Notes: generated from the letters alone by a model not told the origin. 64,000 bases of DNA from JBBWZH01 sp035544115 (GCA_963714145.1 OY970235.1:2542001-2606000); one strand, 5' to 3'. Counted from the first letter of the stretch, positions 23,754 to 33,307 are shown. Translations and numbers: made by a program.

Positions 23754-26171
23754 TCAGTTGATGGTGAAGTTGGTGGACAGGCTGCCGGTCTGGAGTTGGT
23801 AGGCGCCGGGCTCGACCGCGGGGCGGCCGGTGGCGTCGATGTCGGCCGGGGTGACGGCCAGCTTGCTGGTCGGGAAGGAGAACCGGGCGACGGTGGACTG
23901 GCCCGGGTTGAGGGCGACCCGGACGAAGGCGACCAGCCGCTGGCCCGGGACGACCACGCTGCTCACCGGCTGGCGCACGTAGATCGGGACGACCTGGATG
24001 CCGGCCCGGGTGCCGGTGTTGGTCACCGTGATCGTGCCGTTGACGGTGCCGTTGCGCCGGACCGAGGCCGGCCCGGTCAGCGCGGCGCTGCTGAACGTGG
24101 TGTAGGAGAGGCCGAAGCCGAACGGGTACAGCGGGTTGTAGGCGTGGCCCTGGCCCGAGCCGGTGTCCGGCAGCTGGTCCATCGTCTTCGGCTGGTCGCC
24201 CAGCGGCGACGGGCAGTCGCCGCAGAAGTCGCCGCCGATGGTGTCCGCGTCGGTCGGCCAGGTCACCGGGAGCTTGCCGCTCGGGTTGACCGCGCCGGTG
24301 ATCACATCGGCGACGGCCGCACCGGCCTCGGTGCTGCCCTGGTAGGCCATCAGCAGCGCGTTGGCGTTCTGCGCCGGGCCGAGGCCCAGCGGCCGGCCGG
24401 CGAGTACCACCACGATGACCGGCTTCCCGGTCGCCTGCACCGCGCTGATCAGCGCCTTCTGGTCCGGCGGGAGGGCCGGCGACGGGTTGTCGCCCAGCCC
24501 TTCGGCGTACGCCTTCTCGCCCACCACGACGACCACGGCGTCCGCGGTCGCGGCCGCGGCGACCGCCGCCGCCTGGTCCGGCGCGTAGGTCACGGTGCGG
24601 CCGGCCGCGCGCAGCCCGGTCAGCACCGTGCTACCCGGCGGGATCTGGTTCGCCGGCCCCATGCAGCAGACATGGCCGGCCCCGAACACGCCCTGCCAGC
24701 TGACGCTCCAGCCGCCGAGCTGGTTGGTCATCGAGTCGGCGCTCGGCCCGGTGACGACCAGCTTCGCGGTGGACGGCAGCGGCAGCAGGTTGTTCTGGTT
24801 GCGTAGCAGGGTGACCGACTCGCGGGTCGCCTTGAGGGTGGCGTCCCGGCCGGCGGTGACGACCGCGTTCGCCTTGCCGGCGTCCACGAACGGGTGCTCG
24901 AACAGGCCGAGCTGGAACTTCAGTTTCAGGATCCGGCGGACCGACTGGTCGATCCGGGCCACCGAGACCAGCCCGCGCTGCACGTCCGAGATCAGCCCGG
25001 TCTGCCAGCCGACGTAGTCGTTCGGGGTCATCGAGACGTCCACCCCGGCGTTGACGGCCTTGGCGATGGCGCCGGCGAAGTCCGGCGCGATGCGGTAGGC
25101 GGTGGCCAGCGCCCCGACGTCGCCGAAGTCGCTGATCACGACGCCCTGGAAGCCCAGCCGCTCGCGCAGTTCGGTGGTGAGCAGGAAGTGCGACGCGGTC
25201 GCCGGCACGTTGTTGATCGAGCCGGAGTTGACCATCACGGTCGCCGCGCCGGCGTCGATCGCGCCCGCGTACGAGGGCATGAAGACGTCCTGCAGGTAGC
25301 GGACCGGCAGCTGCGCCTCGACCCGGTCATGCCCGTTGATCGACTGCGAGTAGCCGGCGAAGTGCTTCACCGTCGCCGCCGCGAGCAGGTTGCCGTGGCT
25401 GGCCGCCTGCAGCCCCTGCACGTACGCGGCGCCCAGCGCGGAGGCCAGCGCCGGCTGCTCGGCCCAGGTCTCGTACGCCCGGCCCCACCGGTTGTCCCGG
25501 TAGATGTCCTGCACCGGGGCGAAGTCCCAGGTCCAGCCGGTGGCGGCCAGCGCCTTGCCGGTGACCTCGCCGGCCGCCCGGGCCGCGGCCGGGTCCCAGG
25601 TGGCGCCGACGCCCATCGACTGCGGGAACAGTGGCGCCTCGAACGGGTGCCCGAAGCCGTGCACCGCGTCGACGCCGAGCAGCACCGGGATGTGCAGCCG
25701 GGTGTCCCGGACCGCGACCCGCTGGATCGCGTTGGCCCAGTCCGCCCAGCCCTTGCCGGTGTTGTCGGCCGGGTTGTCGGTGCCGCCGGCCAGGATCGAG
25801 CCGGTGAAGTTCTTCACCAGTACGTTGTTCAGGCAGTTCGGCTGCAGCGGGTCGGTGTTGCCGCCGGCGTTGTTGCAGTCGCCGCTGGCCGGGTTGGCGG
25901 TGTCGCGCAGCTCGCCGGTGACGATCTGGTCCATCTGGCCGACCTTCTCGGCCAGCGTCATCCGGCGCAGCAGGTCCTCGACCCGCGCGGACACCGGAGC
26001 GGTCCGGTTCAGGTACAGCGGGCCGGCGGCGACCGGCGGGGCCGCACCGGCCGGGCCGGAGGCCGCGACCAGGGCCAGCACGCAGCCGGCCGCGGCGGCT
26101 AAAGCGATGACGGGTCTCATCCGGGCCGCCCCGGGCCGGGCGGCGCTTCGACGGGAAACGCGGAGATGCAT
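23754..26171 (-). CDS. Secreted GH3 beta-glucosidase with fibronectin-III-like C-terminal domain
   Basis: About 805 residues. Residues 1-45 form a long signal peptide. The first domain has AEKVGQMDQI, VKHFAGYSQS and the nucleophile site FQGVVISDFGDV with Asp348 (Phe where Trp is usual). The second domain has VVGEKAYAEGLGD with the expected acid/base Glu. It ends with YPFGFGLSYTTFS followed by the FN3-like domain. ATG 26171 is chosen at the signal peptide; ATG 26120 is possible, and an upstream frame to 26393 is not convincing. Cleaves beta-glucosides outside the cell. Confidence 0.9.
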   Translation of the reverse strand: MHLRVSRRSAARPGAARMRPVIALAAAAGCVLALVAASGPAGAAPPVAAGPLYLNRTAPVSARVEDLLRRMTLAEKVGQMDQIVTGELRDTANPASGDCNNAGGNTDPLQPNCLNNVLVKNFTGSILAGGTDNPADNTGKGWADWANAIQRVAVRDTRLHIPVLLGVDAVHGFGHPFEAPLFPQSMGVGATWDPAAARAAGEVTGKALAATGWTWDFAPVQDIYRDNRWGRAYETWAEQPALASALGAAYVQGLQAASHGNLLAAATVKHFAGYSQSINGHDRVEAQLPVRYLQDVFMPSYAGAIDAGAATVMVNSGSINNVPATASHFLLTTELRERLGFQGVVISDFGDVGALATAYRIAPDFAGAIAKAVNAGVDVSMTPNDYVGWQTGLISDVQRGLVSVARIDQSVRRILKLKFQLGLFEHPFVDAGKANAVVTAGRDATLKATRESVTLLRNQNNLLPLPSTAKLVVTGPSADSMTNQLGGWSVSWQGVFGAGHVCCMGPANQIPPGSTVLTGLRAAGRTVTYAPDQAAAVAAAATADAVVVVVGEKAYAEGLGDNPSPALPPDQKALISAVQATGKPVIVVVLAGRPLGLGPAQNANALLMAYQGSTEAGAAVADVITGAVNPSGKLPVTWPTDADTIGGDFCGDCPSPLGDQPKTMDQLPDTGSGQGHAYNPLYPFGFGLSYTTFSSAALTGPASVRRNGTVNGTITVTNTGTRAGIQVVPIYVRQPVSSVVVPGQRLVAFVRVALNPGQSTVARFSFPTSKLAVTPADIDATGRPAVEPGAYQLQTGSLSTNFTIN

Positions 26172-26613
26172 GTGCACCGTCCACTTCTGGGTTGGGGCCC
26201 CGCCAGCCACAGCGGCCAGCCCGCAGCTGCCCTCCATCGGCCGCGGGGCCCGATCTGTGCAGCTCACGGCACGACAACGCCGGCGCCCCCGCGGCACCCC
26301 ACCGGACAGCCGCCATCGCCGAGGCCGCCCTGCCGCGTCCGCGGGGCGCGGCCCGACTGCCGAGCCGTCGGTGCCCGAATGCCGACGGCCCACCCCTCAC
26401 CGCGCAAACGCAGCCATCACCTTTGGCCGATGGCCCTGCCGTGTCAACCCCGCTGCCCGGCGCCGGGACCGGCCGGAGCGGACGCCCGGCCGCGGTTGGG
26501 CCGGGGCCGCACCGGCAGCGCCGCCGCGCCCGGGCCATCGATGACAACTGTCAGCGTGAACCGGTGCGGCACGGCACTGAGCAGGCGCCGGCCGGCTCCC
26601 TAGGGTTGCCGCC
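26172..26613. other. Divergent intergenic region, no gene accepted
   Basis: This 442-bp gap separates the GH3 gene from the divergent LiaF-like gene and must contain both promoters. I could not pick a convincing -35/-10 pair or a LacI/ROK-type operator. Open frames here are extensions of neighbours or shadows. Confidence 0.4.
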
Positions 26614-26979
26614 ATGACATCGAGCTCCCCGACCCCGAACTCGCCCCGCCCGTCCTGGCACGTCGCCCTGATCGGCGGGCTGAAGCGCCAGGGCGCCTGG
26701 CAGGTGCCGGCCGAGACGATCAGCGTCGCCCTGGTCGGCGGCGCCCAGTTGGACCTGCGCGAGGCCACCCTGGCCGCGCCGACCGTCACGGTGACCAAGG
26801 TGTCGCTGATCGGCGGCGTGGAGGTCACCGTCCCGGCGAACATCCGGGTCGAGGTGCAGGCGGTGCACCTGATCGGCGCCCGGAACTTCAAGGTCGCCGA
26901 CCCGACCGACCCGAACGCGCCGGTGCTGCGGATCCGCGCGTACGCCATCTTCGGCGGGGTCAACGTCAAGAACGCCTGA
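26614..26979 (+). CDS. LiaF C-terminal-like (cell-wall-stress) domain protein
   Basis: A 121-residue soluble protein made of short repeated beta-strands (VALIGGLKRQG, VALVGGAQLDLREA, VSLIGGVEVTVP, AYAIFGGVNVKN) typical of the DUF2154/LiaF C-terminal beta-solenoid. Full LiaF proteins carry N-terminal membrane helices and inhibit a LiaSR two-component system; this one is the domain alone, as is common in actinomycetes beside DUF1707 proteins, so its partner is unknown. ATG 26614. Confidence 0.8.
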   Translation: MTSSSPTPNSPRPSWHVALIGGLKRQGAWQVPAETISVALVGGAQLDLREATLAAPTVTVTKVSLIGGVEVTVPANIRVEVQAVHLIGARNFKVADPTDPNAPVLRIRAYAIFGGVNVKNA

Positions 26980-27045
26980 CCCGGCCGACCGCCGGGCCGG
27001 CCCGGCGGGCCGGAATGGTCGGCCCGGCCGGCGGGTTGGCCGGGC

Positions 27046-27675
27046 ATGCGAATCGGATTCATCGGTAGCGGGCGGATCGGCGGAACACTGGCCCGGCTGC
27101 TGGCCCAGCACGGTCACGAGGTCTGGCTGAGCAACTCGCGTGGTCCGGACACCCTGCGGGAGCTGGCCGCCGAGATCGGCGACCGGGCCCACCCGGCCAC
27201 CGCGGCGGAAGCGGCCGAGGCCGGCGAGCTCGTCGTCGTGTCGGTCCCGCAGAAGAACTACGTGGACGTGCCGGTCAAGTCGACCGCCGGCAAGGTCGTC
27301 ATCGACACCAACAACTACTACCCGCAGCGCGACGGCCAGATCGCCGCACTGGACCAGGGCGAGACGACGTCCAGCGAGCTGCTCGCCGGCCACCTCCCGG
27401 ACGCCCGGGTGGTCAAGCTGTTCAACACGATCTACTGGGAGGAACTGCGCGACCAGGGTCAGCCGGCCGGCACCCCCGGCCGCCGGGCACTGCCCCTGGC
27501 CGGTGACGACGACGACGCGAAACAGCAGGTCGTAGCCCTGCTCGACGAGATCGGCTTCGACGCCGTGGACGCCGGACCGCTGCGCGAGGGCCGCCGCTTC
27601 GAGCCCGGCACGGCGCCGTACGGTCCGCGCCTGGATGCCGCCGAGCTGCGCCGCGCACTCGGCGACGCCGGCTGA
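27046..27675 (+). CDS. NADP/F420-type oxidoreductase (NAD(P)-binding, PF03807)
   Basis: A 209-residue Rossmann protein: it begins MRIGFIGSGRIGGTLARLLA, then VWLSNSRGPDTL (Arg near the second strand suggests NADP), VVVSVPQKNY and VKLFNTIYWEEL. This is the F420-dependent NADP reductase-like family, often involved in reducing small substrates; F420 itself is plausible in an actinomycete but not shown. ATG 27046 follows the LiaF-like gene by 66 bp on the same strand. Confidence 0.85.
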   Translation: MRIGFIGSGRIGGTLARLLAQHGHEVWLSNSRGPDTLRELAAEIGDRAHPATAAEAAEAGELVVVSVPQKNYVDVPVKSTAGKVVIDTNNYYPQRDGQIAALDQGETTSSELLAGHLPDARVVKLFNTIYWEELRDQGQPAGTPGRRALPLAGDDDDAKQQVVALLDEIGFDAVDAGPLREGRRFEPGTAPYGPRLDAAELRRALGDAG

Positions 27676-27688
27676 CAGATCCACCGCC

Positions 27689-27717
27689 CCGGCGGCGCGG
27701 CCCACCCGCGCCGCCGG
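27689..27717 (+). terminator. 12-bp hairpin after the reductase gene
   Basis: CCGGCGGCGCGG (27689-27700) pairs with CCGCGCCGCCGG (27706-27717) over a 5-base loop, 14 bp beyond the stop at 27675. Confidence 0.6.
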
Positions 27718-27832
27718 TGGCCGACCCGCGCCGCCGGGCTGTCAGCTCGACCGCCGTGCGGGCCGGGGCCGGGCCCGCGTCGCGGGGTGGGCGGGCCGCG
27801 TCCTATCCGGCCGGGTCTCCTAGGATTCCGGC

Positions 27833-28609
27833 GTGCCGGCTGAGTCGTTCTATGAGGTAGTGGGATCGGGGCGGGTCCGGTCGACCGAACACACGGTCGG
27901 CCCGTGGGCGCCGACCGACCAGCACGCCGGGCCACCGTCCGCGCTGCTGGTCCGGGCCATCGAGGGCGTCCTGCCGGCGGGTGGCCGGGTCAGCCGGGTC
28001 ACCGTCGACCTGCTCGGCGCGGTTCCGGTGGCCGAGCTGAGCGTGACCGCGCAGGTGCTGCGGCCGGGCCGGTCGGTGCAGCTGGCCACCGCGGAGCTGA
28101 CCGCCGGCGGGTCGCTGGTCGCCCGGGCCACCGCCTGGTGGCACCGGGCCAGCGACACCACCGCGGTGGCCGCCGCGGCCGAGCCGCCACCGTGGCCGGA
28201 CGGCGCCACGCCGGAGCCGGTGACCTGGTCCGAGGGCGGCTACCTGGCCGCGATGGAGTGGGTCCCGGTGGCCGGCGGCTTCAACCAGCCCGGCCCGGCC
28301 ACGCTCTGGGCCCGGATGCGGTACCCGCTGGTCGCCGGCGAGGAGCCGACCGGCCTGCAACGCCTGCTGACGCTGGCCGACAGCGGCAACGGCGCCAGCT
28401 GGCGACTCGACCCGGCGCGGTGGCTGTTCGTGAACACCGAGCTCACCGTGCACGTGCTGGGCCAGCCCACGGGCGAGTGGCTCTGCCTGGACGCCAGCAC
28501 CGAGATCGGGGTGGACGGCACCGGCCTCGCCGCCAGTTCGATCTTCGACCGGTCCGGGCGGGTGGCCCGCGGCGCGCAGGCGCTGCTGATCCGCCCCCGG
28601 ACGAGCTGA
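27833..28609 (+). CDS. Thioesterase-superfamily (double hot-dog) protein
   Basis: A 258-residue protein of the acyl-CoA thioesterase II/TesB-like superfamily: two hot-dog halves, with GPWAPTDQHAGPPSALLVRA near the N-terminus and GQPTGEWLCLDASTEIG then GLAASSIFDRSGRVARGAQA near the end. Expected to hydrolyse acyl-CoA, substrate unknown. The start is GTG 27833. It stands alone behind a hairpin and before a strong promoter for the pectinesterase. Confidence 0.82.
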   Translation: MPAESFYEVVGSGRVRSTEHTVGPWAPTDQHAGPPSALLVRAIEGVLPAGGRVSRVTVDLLGAVPVAELSVTAQVLRPGRSVQLATAELTAGGSLVARATAWWHRASDTTAVAAAAEPPPWPDGATPEPVTWSEGGYLAAMEWVPVAGGFNQPGPATLWARMRYPLVAGEEPTGLQRLLTLADSGNGASWRLDPARWLFVNTELTVHVLGQPTGEWLCLDASTEIGVDGTGLAASSIFDRSGRVARGAQALLIRPRTS

Positions 28610-28620
28610 CCCGGTGGGCG

Positions 28621-28649
28621 TTGACATCGCCCTGATACGTCCCTAGCGT
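28621..28649 (+). promoter_or_regulatory. Sigma70-type promoter of the pectinesterase gene
   Basis: TTGACA (28621-28626), a 17-bp spacer and TAGCGT (28644-28649) give a near-consensus housekeeping promoter, 57 bp before the pectinesterase start. Confidence 0.7.
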
Positions 28650-28706
28650 CCCGTTCGAAGGCTGCGGCGGAGCCGGGTTTCTACCCGTCTGCCTGAGGAG
28701 TGCTCC

Positions 28707-29807
28707 ATGCACCGCACCGCAGCCGTGCTCGCCGCCGGCCTCGCGCTCGCCGTCCTACCCGGTACCGCCGCCGGGGCCAGCCCCGGGGCGCAGCCCGACC
28801 ACCACCATCCCGCGTCGCACCGGATCGTCGTCGCGGCGGACGGGCGCGGGGACTTCAACACCGTGCAGGCGGCGGTGGACTCGGTACCCAGCGGCAACAC
28901 CGTGCCGACAACGATCCTGATCAGGCGCGGCGTCTACCGCGGCCTGGTCACGATCCCGGCGGACAAGCCGAACCTGACCCTGCTCGGCGCCACCGGCGAT
29001 CCCCGGGACGTGGTGCTCACGTTCGACAACGCGTCCGGCACGCTGAAGCCGGACGGCACCCCGTACGGGACGTCCGGCAGCGCCACCGTGCTGATCTCGG
29101 CGAACGACACGACCGCGCGCGACATCACGTTCGAGAACTCGTTCGACGAGGCGGCGCACCCGGAGATCGCCAACCGGCAGGCGGTCGCGCTGCGCACCAC
29201 CGGCGACCGGCTGGTCTTCGAGCACGACCGGTTCCTCGGCAACCAGGACACGCTGTACGTGAACAGCCCGTCCACCACGGTCGGGTCGCGGCAGTACTAC
29301 CTGCACTGCGAGATCGTCGGCGACGTCGACTTCATCTTCGGCCGGGGCACCGCGGTGTTCGACCGGACGCTGATCCGGGCGCTGTCGCGCGGCTCGACCG
29401 ACAACAACGGCTACATCACCGCGGCCGCGACCCCGATCGCGAACACCTACGGCTTCCTGATCACCCGCAGCCGGATCGTCAGCGACGCGCCGGCGCAGAC
29501 CTTCCACCTCGGCCGGCCCTGGCATCCGGGCGGCGACGTGACCGCGATCGCCCAGGTGCTGATCCGCGACAGCTGGCTGCCCGCGGCGATCAAGGCCACG
29601 CCCTGGACGGACTTCTCCGGGTTCTCCTGGAAGGACGCCCGGCTGGCCGAGTACCGCAACGTCGGCCCGGGGGCCACGGTCACCGCCGACCGCCCGCAGC
29701 TCGACCGGACCGCCGCGGCCGACTTCACCGCGCGTAGGTACCTCGCCGGCACCGACGGCTGGAACCCGGTCCGCGCCGACCGGCACCCGCACCGGCAGCA
29801 CCGCTGA
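28707..29807 (+). CDS. Secreted pectinesterase (carbohydrate esterase family 8)
   Basis: A 366-residue enzyme that de-esterifies methylated pectin. Residues 1-24 are a signal peptide. The parallel beta-helix core carries the three signature blocks: GNQDTLYV (acid/base Asp181), IVGDVDFIFGRG (nucleophile Asp208) and FHLGRPWHPGG (Arg270). The Gln of the first block is also present. Length is normal. GAGGAG lies shortly before ATG 28707. With the GH3 enzymes it indicates growth on plant cell-wall material. Confidence 0.93.
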   Translation: MHRTAAVLAAGLALAVLPGTAAGASPGAQPDHHHPASHRIVVAADGRGDFNTVQAAVDSVPSGNTVPTTILIRRGVYRGLVTIPADKPNLTLLGATGDPRDVVLTFDNASGTLKPDGTPYGTSGSATVLISANDTTARDITFENSFDEAAHPEIANRQAVALRTTGDRLVFEHDRFLGNQDTLYVNSPSTTVGSRQYYLHCEIVGDVDFIFGRGTAVFDRTLIRALSRGSTDNNGYITAAATPIANTYGFLITRSRIVSDAPAQTFHLGRPWHPGGDVTAIAQVLIRDSWLPAAIKATPWTDFSGFSWKDARLAEYRNVGPGATVTADRPQLDRTAAADFTARRYLAGTDGWNPVRADRHPHRQHR

Positions 29808-29816
29808 GCCGGTAGG

Positions 29817-29870
29817 CGGCCGGCGGCGGCCGTCCCCCGCTCGACCGGGGGCGGCCGCCGCCGGCGGCCG
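29817..29870. terminator. Long GC hairpin between convergent genes
   Basis: CGGCCGGCGGCGGCCG (29817-29832) and CCCCCG (29834-29839) fold back on CGGGGG and CGGCCGCCGCCGGC (29846-29865 and on), with one bulged T and a 6-base loop. It lies between the pectinesterase and GGDEF-EAL stops. Confidence 0.7.
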
Positions 29871-29872
29871 GT

Positions 29873-31867
29873 TCAACCCGCGGCCGCACCGGTCCGGGGC
29901 GGTGCCGCGGCCAGCGCCACCGGGCGGTGGCCGACCGTCTCCAGCCGGCCGCTCAGGTGATCACGCAGCGGCGCCGGGCGGCCGGTGGCGTACCCCTGCG
30001 CGTAGTCGACGCCGAGCTCCCGCAGGCAGACGACCAGCGCCTCGGTCTCGACGAACTCGGCGATGGTGCGCAGGCCCATGCCCTGCCCGATCTGGTTCAC
30101 CGCCTCCACCATCGAGCGGTCCACCGGGTCGTCCAGCATGCCGCGGACGAACGCGCCTTCGATCTTCAGGAAGTCGACCGGGAGCTGCTTGAGGTAGGTG
30201 AACGAGGACAGCCCCTTGCCGAAGTCGTCCAGCGCGAACCGGCAGCCCACGGTGCGCAGCTCGTTGATGAACCGGATCGCCACGTCCAGGTCGCGGATCG
30301 CCACCGACTCGGTGATCTCCAGGCAGATCAGCCGGGCCGGCATCTGCTGCTCGGCCAGCAGGGTCCGGACCAGCGGCAGGAACGTCTCGTCGCCCACCGA
30401 GGCGCCGGACAGGTTGATCGAGTAGATGTCGTCGGCCTGGATCACCCCGGCCCGGTAGGCCGAGCCGATCGTCGCCAGCGCGGTCGCCAGCACCCACCGG
30501 TCGATCCCCGGCATCAGCTCGTACCGCTCGGCCGCGGGCATGAACGCGCCCGGGTAGGCCAGCGTGCCGTCCTCTTCCCGCAGCCGCAGCAGCAGTTCGC
30601 CGAAGCTGCCGGCGCCGGCGCCGGCCGCGAGCGGGACGATCGGCTGGTAGTGCAGCTCGAACCGGTCCTCCTCGATGGCCGCCATGATCCGGCTGGCCCA
30701 CTGCGAGTTGCCGTGCTGCTCGACCAGCGCCCCGTCGTCCAGCTGGTAGACGTGCACCCGGTCCCGGCCGGCGTCCTTGGCCGCGTAGCAGGCCGCGTCG
30801 GCCGCCTTCAACAGTTCCTCGGCGGTGCCCTCCACCGCGGTCAGCGGCACCACGCCGATACTGACGCCGATCATGAAGGTGTGCCGCTCCCAGCCGAACC
30901 GGTACCGGGCCACCGCCCGGCGGACGGTCTCCGCGGCGGCCGCGGCCTCGGTCAGCGAGCAGTCGGTCAGCAGCACGCCGAACTCGTCGCCGCCGAGCCT
31001 GGCCAGCTGGGCGGTGTCCGGCAGCGAGCCGACGATCAGCCTGGTCAGCTGCCGCAGCAGCGCGTCCCCGGCAGCGTGCCCGCTGGTGTCGTTGACGATC
31101 TTGAACCGGTCCAGGTCGAAGACCCAGACCGCGTGCTCGGTGCCGTCCTTGCCGGCCCGCTGCTGCGCCTGCGCCACCACCCGTTCGAACTCCCGGCGGT
31201 TCAACGTGCCGGTCAGCGGGTCGTGGGTGGCCTGGATGACCAGCTGCTCGTGCAGCCGGCGGGCGGTCTCCTCGGCCCCCTCGGCGAGCCGCCAGTTGAC
31301 CACGGCGGCGGCCGCGGCGGCGGCGATGAACAGCGCGTGCACGCCGGCCCAGGTGAACGGGTGCTGCTGGGCCTGGACGTGGTCGTAGAGCGAGCGTGGT
31401 GCCAGGGTGCCGACCACGCCATGGTCGATCAGGACGTACAGGACGGCGAGCAGGAACGTGGCCCAGTCCTGGTAGAACGTGATCACGAACAGCATGACGA
31501 AGAAGTGGAAGTGCATCTCGATCAGGCCACCGGACATCTCCACCAGCACCGCTGACGCGGTCAGCAGGCCGAAGGTGGCCAGGCAGGCCCGGGTCCGCCG
31601 GCTGAACCGCGACCGGCCCGCCAGCCACCAGGTCAGCCAGAGCGGGGCGGCCTTCAGCAGCGGCGCCAGCAGCCCGCCGTGCTGAGCCAGCCCGTACAGC
31701 GGCACCCCGACCGTGTGCAGCAGCAGCACCCACATGATCACCCGGTGCCGCAGCGCCCAGTCCGATTCGGACAGTGGGTGACCGGCCGGCAGGAACCCCG
31801 CCAGCCGCCGCAGGCCACTGGACACCACGCCTGCTTGTTCGGCCCCGGCCCATCGGTCCTTAGCCAT
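29873..31867 (-). CDS. Membrane GGDEF-EAL cyclic-di-GMP protein
   Basis: A 664-residue protein. Residues ~40-195 form about six membrane helices with a His-rich motif EMHFHFFVML (119-123 core) and YQDWATFLLAVLYVLIDHG. GGDEF domain at ~210-375 has the intact site LARLGGDEFGVLL (292-296). EAL domain at ~390-645 has ELLLRL instead of EALLR (Glu424 kept), ICLEITESVAI, ALDDFGKGLSSF, FLKIEGAFV and AEFVET, so both activities are possible. It shares its membrane module with the MCP at 38632-39948. No clear ribosome site at ATG 31867. Divergent from the ECF42 gene. Confidence 0.9.
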   Translation of the reverse strand: MAKDRWAGAEQAGVVSSGLRRLAGFLPAGHPLSESDWALRHRVIMWVLLLHTVGVPLYGLAQHGGLLAPLLKAAPLWLTWWLAGRSRFSRRTRACLATFGLLTASAVLVEMSGGLIEMHFHFFVMLFVITFYQDWATFLLAVLYVLIDHGVVGTLAPRSLYDHVQAQQHPFTWAGVHALFIAAAAAAAVVNWRLAEGAEETARRLHEQLVIQATHDPLTGTLNRREFERVVAQAQQRAGKDGTEHAVWVFDLDRFKIVNDTSGHAAGDALLRQLTRLIVGSLPDTAQLARLGGDEFGVLLTDCSLTEAAAAAETVRRAVARYRFGWERHTFMIGVSIGVVPLTAVEGTAEELLKAADAACYAAKDAGRDRVHVYQLDDGALVEQHGNSQWASRIMAAIEEDRFELHYQPIVPLAAGAGAGSFGELLLRLREEDGTLAYPGAFMPAAERYELMPGIDRWVLATALATIGSAYRAGVIQADDIYSINLSGASVGDETFLPLVRTLLAEQQMPARLICLEITESVAIRDLDVAIRFINELRTVGCRFALDDFGKGLSSFTYLKQLPVDFLKIEGAFVRGMLDDPVDRSMVEAVNQIGQGMGLRTIAEFVETEALVVCLRELGVDYAQGYATGRPAPLRDHLSGRLETVGHRPVALAAAPPRTGAAAG

Positions 31868-31920
31868 CGCGCCGCGGCGGCCGGCCGCCGTCCCACTAAG
31901 GTGGCCGGATCGACGCGGGT

Positions 31921-33156
31921 GTGGAGGATCTGCTGCGGCAGCTGGCGCCGCAGGTGCTGGGGGCGCTGATCCGCCGCTACGGGCAGTTCGACGCCTGCGA
32001 GGACGCGGTGCAGGAGGCCCTGCTGGCCGCGGCGGTGCAGTGGCCCGGCGCGGGCGTCCCGGGCAATCCGCGCGGCTGGCTGATCACCGTCGCCGCCCGC
32101 CGGCTCACCGACGAGGTGCGCGGCGAGGTGGCCCGGCGCCGCCGCGAGGAGACCGCCGCCGCGCTGCGGCCGGCGGACGAACACGTCGCCCCGGCCCCGG
32201 ACGAGCAGCCGCCCGACCGGGACGACACCCTCACCCTGCTGTTCCTGTGCTGCCACCCGGCGCTGTCCGCGGCGTCCCAGGTGGCGCTCACGCTGCGCGC
32301 GGTCGGCGGCCTGAGCACCGCCCAGATCGCCCGGGCCTTCCTGGTCCCGGAGGCGACGATGGCGCAGCGGATCAGCCGGGCCAAGCAGCGGATCAGGACC
32401 ACCGGCATCCCGTTCCGGCAGCCGCCCGGGGCCGAGCGGACCGACCGGCTGCGGGTCGTCCTGCAGGTGCTGTACCTGATCTTCAACGAGGGGTACGCCA
32501 GCACCTCCGGGCCGGACGTGCTCCGGCCGGAGCTGACCGGCGAGGCGATCCGGCTGACCCGCGCGGTGCTCGCGCTGGAACCGGCCGGTGGCTCGGACCG
32601 CGGCGAGGTGGCCGGCCTGCTCGCGCTGATGCTGCTCACCGAGGCCCGCCGGGCGGCCCGGACCCGGCCGGACGGCAGCCTGGTCCCGCTGGACGAGCAG
32701 GACCGCGGCCGCTGGGACCGGGTGCTGATCGCCGAGGGGGTGGCGCTGGTCACCGCGGCGCTGTCCGGCGCCCCGCTCGGGCCCTACCAGCTGCAGGCGG
32801 CCATCGCGGCGGTGCACGCCGAAGCGCCGCGCGCGCAGGACACCGACTGGGCGCAGATCCTGGCCCTGTACGAGCTGCTCAGCCGGCTCACCCCGAACCC
32901 GATGATCACGCTCAACCACGCGGTCGCGGTGGCCATGGCGAAGGGCCCGCAGGCCGGCCTCGACCTGCTGGCCACCCTGGACGCGGACGAGCGGGTGGCC
33001 GACCACCACCGGCTGGACGCGGTCCGGGCGCACCTGCTCGAACTGGCCGGCGACCACGCCGCCGCCCGGGCCAGCTACCGCGCCGCCGCCCGCCGCACCA
33101 CCAGCGTCCCGGAACAGCGCTACCTGCGGGCCCGCGCCGCCGCCCTGGCCGACTGA
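31921..33156 (+). CDS. ECF42-type RNA polymerase sigma factor with C-terminal TPR-like extension
   Basis: A 411-residue sigma factor. Region 2 (~15-60, DACEDAVQEALLAA, PRGWLITVAARRLTDE), region 4 (~110-165, LCCHPALSAASQVALTLRAV then GLSTAQIARAFLV and MAQRISRAKQRIR), then the DUF6596/SnoaL-unlike helical extension LYLIFNEGYASTSG that defines ECF42, and TPR-like repeats to the end. ECF42 factors have no anti-sigma factor; the extension controls them, and DGPF/YCII genes are their usual targets and neighbours. Only in-frame start after a stop is GTG 31921; no ribosome site, possibly leaderless. Confidence 0.92.
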   Translation: MEDLLRQLAPQVLGALIRRYGQFDACEDAVQEALLAAAVQWPGAGVPGNPRGWLITVAARRLTDEVRGEVARRRREETAAALRPADEHVAPAPDEQPPDRDDTLTLLFLCCHPALSAASQVALTLRAVGGLSTAQIARAFLVPEATMAQRISRAKQRIRTTGIPFRQPPGAERTDRLRVVLQVLYLIFNEGYASTSGPDVLRPELTGEAIRLTRAVLALEPAGGSDRGEVAGLLALMLLTEARRAARTRPDGSLVPLDEQDRGRWDRVLIAEGVALVTAALSGAPLGPYQLQAAIAAVHAEAPRAQDTDWAQILALYELLSRLTPNPMITLNHAVAVAMAKGPQAGLDLLATLDADERVADHHRLDAVRAHLLELAGDHAAARASYRAAARRTTSVPEQRYLRARAAALAD

Positions 33157-33307
33157 CCGCACCCGCCGGGCGCGCGGCACAGCGGATCCGCGGCGGGCGG
33201 CGTCTTGTAGGGGCGCGAGAGCACCCGACGAAGCCGCCGCGTTCCTGCCGGTACCTCCGCAGGGCGGCCCGGCCGGGTGGTGGCTCGCGGCACTGGTGGA
33301 CCAGCGT

